A stretch of DNA of 64,000 bases, from positions 168,656,882 to 168,720,881 of the forward strand of contig CM069433.1 of the NCBI GenBank assembly GCA_035610365.1, read 5' to 3'. The first letter of the stretch is position 1. The number at the start of each line of letters is the position of its first letter. Under the pieces are notes generated by a model, which saw only the letters and a list, made by a program, of their open reading frames with translations, was not told the DNA's origin and searched no databases. This DNA comes from Aquatica leii (lineage: Eukaryota > Arthropoda > Insecta > Coleoptera > Lampyridae). Shown one piece after another: positions 31,330 through 41,483 of the stretch. The position numbers and the translations under genes were made by a program.

Positions 31330-33842
31330 TGACACCTGGTTATGCAAGCCGTTTATTTTCGGCAAAGGCAAAGAGAGCACTGCTAGTGATAAACCACAAC
31401 CTTCAGGAAGCGGCGTACGCCGCCGTGGACGTTCTAGACTGCCTTATTCAGAGAGTAGTTTAAGAACAAAACAAAGAAAAGCTGATTAACTAACTGCAAA
31501 TTATAAACCAGAAAAACTCGCATCGGCGACAAGAAAAGGCTTGAAGCACAAAGGAAAAACTTCTGCGGCGAACCTCATTGCCGAGGAAGTTTTAACGCCT
31601 CCCACAAGAGCCACTAAAATACGAGAAGTATGGCATAAGAGTAACAAATTGCAAAGTGCTAAACTTTTGAGATCTGATGAAACTCTTTCAATCATGCTAG
31701 AAGCCAAGGAGACAGAGCATCAATATTTAATTCATAGGCCAACTAGAAAACAGCAGTATGCAAATATATATCAGTCATATAATAAAGTTCGAGAGACCAA
31801 GTCACGTTGTTATCCTTGAAAGAAGGGCCAAACTTTAACAAAATCTTCCACAGAAGTTCTGCTGCAGGACCTTCTTGACCATACGACAAGGCGTATAGTT
31901 GCTTTACAATAGATGTATTAAATAGTTTAGTATTAATTATAAATTGCGATGGAAGTACTGGTCATTCTGAATACAAGCAAGTATTTTAGAGTCTGAAGTA
32001 GGTGATGGTGATTTGTTTTTGACATCTCTGGCCCATTTGCAACTATATGCAGAAAACCCGTGTAACGTGCACATTTTGTTACGATTGAATACGTCTGTTT
32101 TTAATTAACATTTTTGTGTTCACTGTTTATGTAAATTCTTTTGCGCAATGCATTTGACGCACTGCACATGCGTTATGAGCCTTCTTCTTAAGTACAAGTC
32201 ATCCTCCGACATCTTACGTTTCGCAATGAGGCGAAGCAGACATTTTTTTGCGTGCTGCAGAAAGTGGAATGACCACTTATTGAATTTGTGTTTGTGAATT
32301 TTTGCCGTAATGGGGAAAATTATTTAAGCCTGCGTTTCGTTGTATTTGCGAAAAATGGAAAGATAAAACCCGTTAATTCAAAGGGGTAAGTCATTTTTGT
32401 TTTGATCCGCATTGTGTAATACATCGCAATTTACGTTTTAGTTTTTTTTATATGGTTCTTGGTTTCAAATCTTCGAAAAAGAATTAAATATACGATTTAC
32501 GGGAATTGCATCATATTGCATCATTTCAATGAGTCTCGTGATGACCACGCCTAAATAGAAAGTTGCGCAATAATTTTTTGATACGTCTGAACTGGAAGTT
32601 TTTGCTTTTGATATACGACTACGCTTTCTAATTTATTCGATGCTTTTTGATTTGTGTACGTGTGAATTCGTTTATGGTTACGAAAATTTCGTTTGGATAC
32701 GTACGCCTTTTTACGATTTTGATGTTTGAAATGCGATATTAAGATATGGTTTACGCTGCACGTTTGATGTTAGTCACAACGTCGCTTTTACGAAAAATTT
32801 CCGTTACGAATTATGATTTTTATGAGTAAAAATCTATAATTATTCATGTGTTACGTCTGATAAAATTTGAGTTGGATGTTGCGAATGAAGTTATCATACG
32901 TTATGTTTGTTTTACGATGTTCTGGTTAATGGATCTGTACGAATATTAGATCAATCAGGATAAATACGGAAAATTTGGAAATTTAAATATGCATTTCAAG
33001 AATTTCGTAATGTTGCGTCATCGCATGAATCAGATGAGAAACGCGTAATTGACCCCACCAATTCGACTTGCGCATTAAAGTTTGAAATCAGGTAACTTTG
33101 ATTTTATACTTAACCTTTGAAACTGTCAAAATATGTAAATATGTTTTTTGCTATTATGTTAAATGTGTAAATCTTTTGGTTTCAATATTTGACCATTCAT
33201 ATATAAAAAAATATTGTGGCGTCCAATTTATAAAACTTTTGTGATCAAGTTAAAATTTTAATCTTAAGTAACGTAAGAATTCCCACGACTCTAATTTAAT
33301 AAATATGAAAATTTCTCATTGCTCTTATGTAGTTTGTTTTTAATGTGTGTTTTGAATAAATATTTATGTGAGCTGGCTGGTGCATTTAATTCATTTATTT
33401 GTTATGCGTTTATTTTATGTATTGTTACATATTTGGCACCGATAAAAAAAATAATAGTATGGCAAAATCCATGACCCTTTTCCACTAAATTTTGCCGACC
33501 AATCAGATTTTAGTTCCATAAAGAATCCAGTGCACTAACTGTACAAAAGAAAAATTAGATAAACGGTCAAATTCAAGAACTTGTCCCCACGAAATGCAAA
33601 ATTTAAAATAAAAGATTGTCTGTGTCGTGTTTCGGTAACGATAAACTTTGCAATGCTATTTCGGAAACTGCTTCAGCACAAACTTGCTATATTTGTAAGG
33701 CGACCCTAAAATAGATAAATAACAGACAAAGTTCTTAAGAAAGAAGTATATAAAAATACTTTGAAGTTTGGGTTATCGTCTCTTTCTGCATGGATACAAT
33801 TTTTTGAATGTTTGGTGCATATATCGTATAGATTAGATATTT
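31330..33842 (+). pseudogene. RAG1/Transib-like transposase, copy B (interrupted and truncated)
   Basis: This copy starts farther 5' than copy A: RENDTWLCKPFIFGKGKEST, GRSRLPYSESSLRTKQRKAD, then an open frame (31541-31819) with TPPTRATKIREVWHKSNK. It aligns with copy A from CYP-KEG onward, including NCDGSTGHSEYKQVF with the first-Asp motif (codon 31948-31950). At about 32056 the gene is split by roughly 1.4 kb and resumes at 33443 with KIIVWQNP, continues through a region with several indels, and stops matching after FFECLVHISYRLDI at 33842, where PLE4 begins. Nucleotide similarity to copy A is high, so both are copies of one family. Confidence 0.5.
32057..33442. mobile_element. ~1.4-kb insertion within RAG1-like copy B
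   Basis: Comparison with copy A shows uninterrupted sequence there, so this block was inserted. It starts about CCCGTGTAACGTGCAC and ends GTTACATATTTGGCACCGAT. TGTAAC at 32061-32066 and GTTACA at 33424-33429 are inverted, as LTR ends are, and TTTGGCACCGA after the right end resembles a primer-binding site. Inside are a TATA-like ATTATTTAAGCC region and a donor-like GGGGTAAGTC (32383-32392). No coding region is visible. A solo or partial LTR is the best guess; no clear target duplication was found. Confidence 0.4.
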
Positions 33843-34500
33843 CCTGTATTTCCTGTCAAAGGCAAGAGTTTTGCAGCTAGATAACGTGCTACCGATTGGG
33901 TTGGTGAATTGATGGTGCTCACTATCGGTCGAAGAGGGACTCCTTCTTTGTGTATCTTGAGAAGACCGTAGATTCGTGGCATAACTGGATTTATGATAAT
34001 CAAAGTTTCTTGTTCATATCTATAGTAGTGGAGTTTTTGATGGCGGAGTTTACCTTAGTGCATAAGGATTTTAAAGGGTTTCTCTGTAGACGTATGTAGC
34101 AATCTTTCGAGAGTAAGTTCGTCATTTTGTTGTTGTAATCTTGTATGTTCATAACGACTGTAGCGTTTTTTATATCTGCTCTCAATACTAGAATGTCGTT
34201 ATTCGCACGTAACCGCTTAGCTGTTTCTCTCTCATGTCTGTTAATATTAAAGCGTGGCGGTTTTGCTTTTTTTACAATCTCCTTAGGTAAAGTGCGTTTT
34301 GCAGCTTCTACTCCACATACTACAACTTCTATCGGAGTTGTCTTAAGCGTAACGGCATCGTTGAAACCTTTCTCTAACAAGGATGTGGTCTGTGCATCCA
34401 AAACCGTGTCTGTTAGATTGACAATTACTTTATGGTTGTCTAGCGTTTTTTTAGGCTGTGAAATCGCTTGAATTTTTACTTCATTTTTGATTGTTCGTGA
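33843..34500 (-). pseudogene. PLE4: Penelope-like RT N-terminal region
   Basis: The minus strand reads KTLDNHKVIVNLTDTVLDAQ, TTSLLEKGFNDAVTLKTTP, then AKRLRANNDILVLRADIKNA, TVVMNIQDYNNKMTNLLSKD, and further down VMPRIYGLLKIHKEGVPLRP and IVSTINSPTQSVARYLAAKL. The last two are the Penelope RT motif before the palm. PLE3 has LPADKGNATVILN where this has LRADIKNATVVMN, so this is a different Penelope lineage. A stop and frameshift near 34000 separate the two halves. The copy ends within the RT, abutting copy B. Confidence 0.7.
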
Positions 34501-34600
34501 ATCTTGTTTGCTTGTATCGTAGTGATAGCATCTATTACGCTAATCGTTATTGGTATAAATATCGTCACTTAGACTTTTTCTTTCAATGAAATTTACCACT

Positions 34601-34632
34601 CTGAAGATGCAAGATGCAATGTCTTGCGAAAC
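34601..34632 (+). ncRNA. Hammerhead-like motif next to PLE4
   Basis: CTGAAGA (34601-34607), one extra T, perfect 5-bp stem GCAAG (34609-34613) / CTTGC (34623-34627), then GAAAC (34628-34632) and GTCAG. It lies upstream of the PLE4 frame in opposite orientation, as in the right terminal repeat of PLE2. A stem I could not be assigned. Confidence 0.5.
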
Positions 34633-34659
34633 GTCAGTTTGTTTGTGTTCATGAACGAC

Positions 34660-34737
34660 AATACAGCAAAGGCCAAGTTCTACTTCTAGTTTTGGCTCTC
34701 AAAGAGAGACTAGGATCAAGTCGCTTATAATCATAAA
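34660..34737. repeat. PLE4-linked repeat shared with 13.0 and 24.6 kb
   Basis: AAGTTCTACTTCTAGTTTTG, GCTCTCAAAGAGAGACTAGG and AAGTCGCTTATAATCATAAA are in the same order as the reverse complement of 12959-13060, with about 40 bp deleted. It lies between the PLE4 hammerhead-like motif and the broken end of the piggyBac gene. Confidence 0.6.
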
Positions 34738-35650
34738 CTCTCAAACTTTCACTATATTCCTGAATATCAGAAACGGTTCTACAATAGATAATGAAATCCA
34801 GTACATATCCTGTCTCGCAGTCACATAGCACAAAAAATTTAATGCCGAAACGATTTCTTTTTGAAGGGATGTACTGTTTGAAAAACATTCTTCCTTGGAA
34901 GAGTATTAAGCTTTCATCAATGCAAAGTTTTTGAAATGGATAGAATGTTTTTTGGTATGCCTCCATCAAATAGTTTAAAACTAATTTGATTTTATGCAGT
35001 TTGTCATCATTTTCATTTGGAATTCCGTGTGAGAAATGAGACATAAAATCGAAAAATAGGAGTAGCTAGTAAAATATCAGTCAAACAATAATCCACAATT
35101 TTCAGTTTTTTTACTTGAGGCATTAGATATGACAGAGCAATAAAACAATAAAGTTCTTCAACTGTGACGTCAGTCCATTTTTTCTTATGTGTAGCCTCCT
35201 GGTTTTTCGATACACGAAATAGTTTAGTTTGTTGAATGATACGCCGCACCAAATCTAATATGGTAACTTTTTCTGATACAGTTTCACATACAGAATTAGA
35301 TTTTATAAATGGATGAATATTTGGTTGATAATTGGCATCTGTTTTCCACGTAAAATCCAAATTAGATGTTCCGGTTTTATTACCGTTTCTCTTTCTCTTT
35401 CTAGGTTCCTGAAAATCTACAAAAAGTATATAAACGTTCAATAAATAGAAAACAAAATATTTTGTTTATATGTATTACCATCAACGTTGCGGCTAATATC
35501 TTCTTCTGAAGATGAACGGTCTTCTTGCGCAATATCATAAATCACTTCGCCTTTAATATTACTGTTAACGGCAAAATCACCAAAAAAATCATGATCATTT
35601 TGATTTAGTATCTTCTCTAATTCAGCGTTTGTTAAATTTTTACTAACCAT
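34738..35650 (-). pseudogene. piggyBac-like transposase fragment with one small intron
   Basis: Exon 1 starts at ATG 35650 with an acidic region (DRSSSEEDISRN). A GT-AG intron (35478-35417, 62 bp, phase 1) can be removed to join NVD to DFQEPRKRKRNG. Exon 2 has FTWKTDANYQPNIHPF, KKWTDVTVEELYCFIALSYL and LLATPIF, then after a frameshift and probable small deletion KIKLVLNYLMEAYQKTFYPF, LCIDESLILFQGRMFFKQYI, PSKRNRFGIKFFVLCDCETG and YVLDFIIY. These are the first-Asp (IDE) and KP-KR-G motifs of the piggyBac DDE domain. The gene then runs into the PLE4-linked repeat, so the later catalytic Asp residues and the Cys-rich tail are missing. The splice sites are inferred. Confidence 0.75.
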
Positions 35651-35659
35651 TATTTCACA

Positions 35660-38590
35660 AGTAGCACAGAGACAGTACGATGTTTAATTCTCTGTAGTAA
35701 GCAACATACTGAATAAATAGATTTGCTACAAAAATGCAAACAAGCATAGACTTGCAGAGATACGTAAATGCGAACACAATTGTGCGTTCACCCCTATGAA
35801 TGCATTTATGAACACAGCGAAAATATGCGCGTATTTTACATGTTTACGATCTTCCGTTACGAAAGGGTTAAGTAGTCTCATGAAAAATTATTAATTAGAC
35901 TCACTGTTTCCTTTGTTAAACGATTTATGGCTACAACAATAGTCAATTTCATGTTTGCGAAGTAATGGAAAGTTTGTTGCGTGAATTTTATTTGATCACA
36001 GTAACACGTTTGTGTTTGAATTATTTAATTGTAGTATCTGTCCAATTATATTCTATTGCAGCTTTTAGGGATGTATGGTTATCAGCTCTCCTAGATCTAG
36101 TAAGGACGTGTGTCATTTGTAAGTACCCCTATTATTTTTTTTACTTTGTTACGTTATTGTCTGTATCGAATGTTCATGTTATTTGACTTAATGTAAGTCG
36201 TACTTAAAACAACACGCCTTCCTATTAATTAACTATTAAACTGTTTGTTTTTAACGCAAAAAAATTGTTATACTTGTTTTTTCTTTAATAGCATTCTCGC
36301 ACTATCCTTATTGTTTTGTTAGCAAATAATTGGATATGGCGCCCTTGTTACTAATATAACTTATATCTAGACGCACGCCCACTCTTCGACAAAGTGAGCT
36401 AGTCCAGGTAGGGTCCACACCAGTTAGAAGCTTGTAACAATCTTACTAGCAAATGCAAAATCTAGTATGATAGCGTTGTAGAAGAATATTTATAAAACAG
36501 TATTGAATCTAAAAATAAAATCGCAAAAATTCTGGTTCGAGTCCTCAATATTAAATACTGCAACGTTACGATTAATAGATTCAATAATTGTTCTTCCATT
36601 GTAAATAAAAATAAATAAAATGACAAATGTCAACTTCATGTTTGCATTGAATTAATGTAATCTGTAATAACTCTTAAGACCCTTGAGCACATTCTTTCAT
36701 TTCATACCCGCGTATCAAAGTTGTCAATAGTTGATAATGGTAGTTATAATACTTGGTTTTTTTTTACAATAAATGAAAATTAATATAAAGAATACCTAAG
36801 CTATAAATTAAAATAAAAATTACGATTATTCTACAACTAGAAAGGTTCTGTTAAATTGGTTTAAAGTAATGACTCTTATTTGAACAAGTTACCAAAACAA
36901 AGAAGGTATGCATGAAGTATCACCAACAGACAAGCAGTGATCGATTGCTCCCTAGTCTGCAATGACAATAGCAATTATAATTCCTCTAGCTTATAGTAAT
37001 AAAATAAGCATATTTTAAACTTACTTTATTAATTTATGTACGTATTACATAAGTGATAAATATTTCTAATTTGGTACATTAAATAAAATAAACAATGTAA
37101 ATAATTAAATAACTCACTCAAACATATTTCATATAATGAAATGAACCAAAAGCATCAATGATGAACAAAATAAATAAAACGAACATTAATTATACATAGA
37201 AAGAAGTGCAGCACAAAAGACAGTAATCGTATACATGTTCTAAAAACTATAAATACACTTTAATGTCATCATCTTTTTCATATATGAAACAAATCTATAA
37301 AAAAGTTGTAAATTTTAAATATTTTTATTTAAAAATTCGATCGATATGATACGTGTTGACAATTACGTGTATGTAATGGGTTTAAAAATATAATTACCAA
37401 TTCATTAAAAATTTAATTGTTAGTAACAAGGTGATTGTAGTATTAATATTTTAACAACTTGTAAATGTTAACTCGAGAAGTGGGATTTATTTTGTTCGCA
37501 AGCTTTGATTTATTTATATCGCCGTACTACAGAAGCTACCGCAGCTTGTAACTAATCAATAATTACAACTACAAATTAGTGCTTGTTAGAGCTACGACTA
37601 GAACGTTTTAAGTTATGTGTTAAGTTAATTAATGCACTTATAATAGGACTTGTAGTAATATAACCACAAAGACCCTGGCGATTTCGATGTAACGTAAAAC
37701 ACGTAACTTCTTTTATAAATCTTGTAACTATAAAAGAATTTTTATTAAAAAAAATCCTACTACTTATCATCACATAAAATTAAATACAAAATGTTCTACG
37801 TTGTGTCGTAAATCGTAAATAATGGAGAAAGCATATAAGTTAGTTTCACTATTATTACAACAGGTTTCTATTTTTTGTCAGAACCCGTCGTTCTTGATCT
37901 CAAGATAAAGGAATTATATTAAAAGAAAAGGAGCAAATAAACCACAATTCAGCAAATCCTTCTTTTTCTGACAAAAAGCTATCTTTAAAATGTCGTTCTT
38001 TTGCTTAATAAAACGATTGTAATACCTAAAGATTCAGCGCTTGTGAAAACGTAACCGTTTTGTAAAATAAATTATATTTTAGAAAACTCTGCGGGTGAAA
38101 CAGAAATTATTTATTATACAAGATAAAAAAAAAACAGCAATAAATTTTTAGGATGCATGCGAATTGTGATTCTGATGTAGAAGGTCCATTTGTTTTTTGA
38201 TTACTGAACATCATATTTGACGTTTCAATATTTTTCACGATTATACTAAATAAAAACGTAAAAGGAAAATAAAATGTATGCATTTTTTATGCTAACATTT
38301 TATTTATAACAACTGAATGTACGTTTTGTGGTTTTAGGTTAATATTTAATTTTCCATTGTAATTATTATCTAAAAACTATATAAAATATACCGACGAACT
38401 ATTCTAAACGGTAAAAGATAAGAACTCAGTTGATTATTACAAGTAATGAAGTTTTATGTCCTCTTTCATCTCTTTCAAATAAATTTATTTTTGATTGTTA
38501 ATTTCAAATTTGAAATAGATCACGTGGCATATAAAAACGATTTCGAAAATATCCTTAATTGAAACATATGCTTGAAAAATCAAAAGGTGG
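35660..38590. other. AT-rich stretch without recognisable genes
   Basis: Frames at 35965-36186 and 37576-37773 match no known family. A GC-richer patch near 36365-36430 (CGCACGCCCACTC and CAGGTAGGGTCCACACC) is unassigned. The rest is AT-rich. Confidence 0.35.
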
Positions 38591-38613
38591 TTTTAATTAA
38601 CGTTTTTACAGAC

Positions 38614-40180
38614 ATGCCTAAGCAATATAAAAGGAAAGGAAGCGTTTCTAGAAGCGAATGACCAATACAACAGTTAACTGCCGCAGTTGCTGCCGTAGAA
38701 GCGTATTAAATGGGTATCTGTGAAGCCAGCCGTCAATTCAACGTTCCAAAAGCCGCTATACGCCGTTGGCGTAGAAAAGAAGACATGCAGACAAAGAACT
38801 TGGGACCGTTGTCCACACTGGAAAGGCAAAACTAAGCTAAAATTATAGCTCACATTAACAAAATACAGAAGCACGGATTTGCGCTCATAAGAAGTTTTGT
38901 ATCCGTGGCTTGATTCTTTTTTCAGAAGAAATAGAAGACTTACAATACGCAAATCTGAAGCAGTTTCAGCATATCGTGGATTGGCAATGACAAAAACAAA
39001 CGTTGCCTCATACTTCGAATTTCTTGAAAAGACATTAATCGAAACTGATTTAATGAATGAACCTGGTAGGATATTTAACATCAAAAAATGTAACATCAGT
39101 CGCATCTGCCGAAAAGGGCGAAACTATTTCAATTATCTTATGCTGCAACGCTGAAAACTCATACATGCCGCCAACCTGTGTTTTCAAAGAGAAAAATAAA
39201 AAACCTGAATTTGAAGATGGTATGCCGACAGGTTCTTTAGTTTACATGTCACATAAATTAGCATATGTGAACAATGAGATTTATTTTAAATGGCTCAAAG
39301 AACAATTCTAATTTTGCCAACCCCAAGGAAAAGTATTATTGCTGGTTGACGGGCAGTGACGTGGAAATGCTAGAGTATGCAGCTAAAAATGATATAATTA
39401 TATTTTGTCTGCATACATACAACCGAGTTCCTGCAGTCACTGAACAGAAAATTTTTTAAGTGCTTGACAGCCTTTTATTATGATGCTTGCAATTTGTTTT
39501 TGTGAGCAAATCATCAAAGGCCTATTACCAGACTTCAGTTTGAACAACTACTTGCCTCTGCGTGGGAAAAGTCTGCTACCATAAAAAATGCAATTTCATC
39601 GTTTAGAGCAACAGGTGTCGTACTTTTTGACCCGACAATGTGATAACACGAAAATTTCTAGATGAGATAATTCTCCAGAGACACAGGTTATTCTCATTGC
39701 TCTGAAACTAATAGAATTACTACCAAAAAATGCTGAATCAAATATCTCCAGTACCGGTAGCACGTGCTGCAGAAAAAACAAGGAAACGTAGCAAACAACT
39801 GGCTACTATATTAACGTGTTTTACAAAAGCATCAAAGACAAGAAAAATAAGGCAGAAACAAAAACAAAAAAAGCAAATTTGTCAATTTTGAAGACAAAAA
39901 AGGAGGTCGTAAAGAAAAAGTGCGTGTCTGATTCTAAGTCTGACGAGAATAAAATAGGAATTGCCTATAATGATTCGACAAGTGGTGAAAATGAATCTGA
40001 ATTGTATAAAGTATGTAAAAAAGAGTACACGAAACCAAGAAGTAGCAAGACTGGATTCTGTGCATAAAATGCAAGCGCTGAATGCACAAAGACCAAATAT
40101 CTAAATTTCTGCGATTTTTGTGGTAAAAGATCAGACAAAAAACATAATCTTTCTGTTCAATACAATCTTTAAAATATTTT
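38614..40180 (+). pseudogene. Tigger/pogo-type transposase pseudogene
   Basis: Starting MPKQYKRKGSVSRSE, the sequence shows a psq-type helix-turn-helix (GICEASRQFNVPKAAIRRWR), NLGPLSTLER before the CENPB-type domain, then the DDE domain in pieces: SVASAEKGETISIILCCNAE, VYMSHKLAYVNNEIYFKWLK, KVLLLVDG (second Asp) and EYAAKNDIIIF. The first Asp segment after RIFN is deleted (39072-39082 region) and the third motif reads FLQSLNRKFFK where relatives have Pro-Leu-Asp. A Lys-rich spacer (39816-40067) and a finger-like WILCIKCKR close the gene. Stops interrupt at Trp and other codons (for example 38659). It is inactive by several independent lesions. Confidence 0.75.
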
Positions 40181-41024
40181 GTTAGATTCCTAATTTATTA
40201 TAGGGTTAGTTTTTTTAGTTTTGTTTTGTTTTTATTTTTTGTAAGTTCGTTTTTCTGTAATACAAATGTCGACTTGCAATAAATGCGTTAATAAAACCAC
40301 GTAACGGTTTTTTAAAAACATTTAAACGCATTTAAATTAAAGTTAAAAAGTACAGTTAAAAATAAATGTTTAAACTAACCTTAGACTCTGCGTCATCTCT
40401 CCGATACACATAGAATGAGATGACGCATCGTTAAAAATATAAAAACGCTGGATCTAGCCAAATTTTAAATTTTAATGTAAAATACTTAGTTTTTAATAAA
40501 AACACCCTGCTTGGTAAAAATCTAAACTAGTTTAATTCATTTTAATTAAAGTGTAAAATTTGGACTAGTTTAAAAAAAAGTACAATAAATTCTGAATAAA
40601 TAAATTGGAAATTTTTAAATTACATTATTGCTTGGACGGTGACAGTCTGTTGTCACTTTTTTAGACTATAACAGCAAATTAAAAACTAAAAATAGTTAAT
40701 GTATATAAAACAAAATACTTTATTGTTTTAAATTGTCATTCCTGAATAATACAATAAGAACGATTATTTATCGTATTATAGTAAGGCAGGATATGGGTGA
40801 CAAGGAAAATACAATACTAGTGATGATGCTTTCCCCGCCCCTAAAAGAACATAAGATGTGAAAATTCATATTCATATTCAGTTTGATTTATTATTGTTAT
40901 GAAGGCATTATACCCGTTTATTTATACACCAAAATATCTTGTATAAAAATGAAATACAGCAAATATCTTTTTTGACACAAAATCATTTCACTGTTAATAA
41001 TACTTTATGAGTGTGTTTGCAATT
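40181..41024. other. AT-rich spacer
   Basis: Apart from the hairpin at 40389-40427, no gene or repeat is evident. Confidence 0.35.
40389..40427. repeat. Short perfect hairpin TGCGTCATCTC
   Basis: TGCGTCATCTC at 40389-40399 pairs with GAGATGACGCA at 40417-40427 around a 17-nt loop. It lies about 210 bp after the Tigger-like pseudogene and may be part of its terminal region. Function is unknown. Confidence 0.6.
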
Positions 41025-41095
41025 CTAACATTAGAATGTCTACTAACAGTAGAATGTCTACTAACATTAGAATGTCTACTAACATTAGAATGTCT
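41025..41095. repeat. 18-bp tandem repeat at the PLE3 terminus
   Basis: Four units of CTAACATTAGAATGTCTA (the second with a G, the last passing into TCCGGG) abut the element end. The unit matches the PLE2 ends (TAACATTAGAAAGTCTTCC), so the array is made of repeated element-terminal sequence. Confidence 0.8.
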
Positions 41096-41141
41096 TCCGG
41101 GTTTGGACCGTGTCATTTTTGTTGTAACCAAAGTTGCCAAC

Positions 41142-41173
41142 GTTTCGCTCACTTTCGTAAGGGGCTTCATCAG
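41142..41173 (-). ncRNA. Hammerhead-like motif at PLE3 3' end
   Basis: Minus strand CTGATGA (41167-41173), one extra A, GCCC-CTT/AAG-GAGC stem with one mismatch relative to PLE2, then GAAAC (41142-41146) and GTTGG. The mismatch (GGGC to GAGC) weakens stem II in this copy. Confidence 0.45.
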
Positions 41174-41483
41174 GGCGTGAGATAAATCGCAAAACTCAAA
41201 CAAGCAATCGAAATCTAACTAACAACTTTTCAAAAGTTAGGTTATCCACTTGTGAAACAAGCCATAATCTAAACTCTAAAAAGGTAAGAAAGAAAACGAT
41301 AACTTGAAAAAGCAAACGAAAATCTAACAAAGAACCACTACCGAGTTAGGTAATCAACTTGTGAACCAAGCCAGATTCTAAACTCCGTAGAAGTGACTTA
41401 AGAAGAAATAGTCCTCGTATATAAGGAAAAGGATCGTCACGGGATAAGGGGCGTGTTTTCGATAAATGACTAATAACTGGGAA

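Noticed and set aside
40994..41203. Frame with repeated SRHSNV units
   Set aside because: It is a translation of the 18-bp terminal tandem repeat of PLE3.
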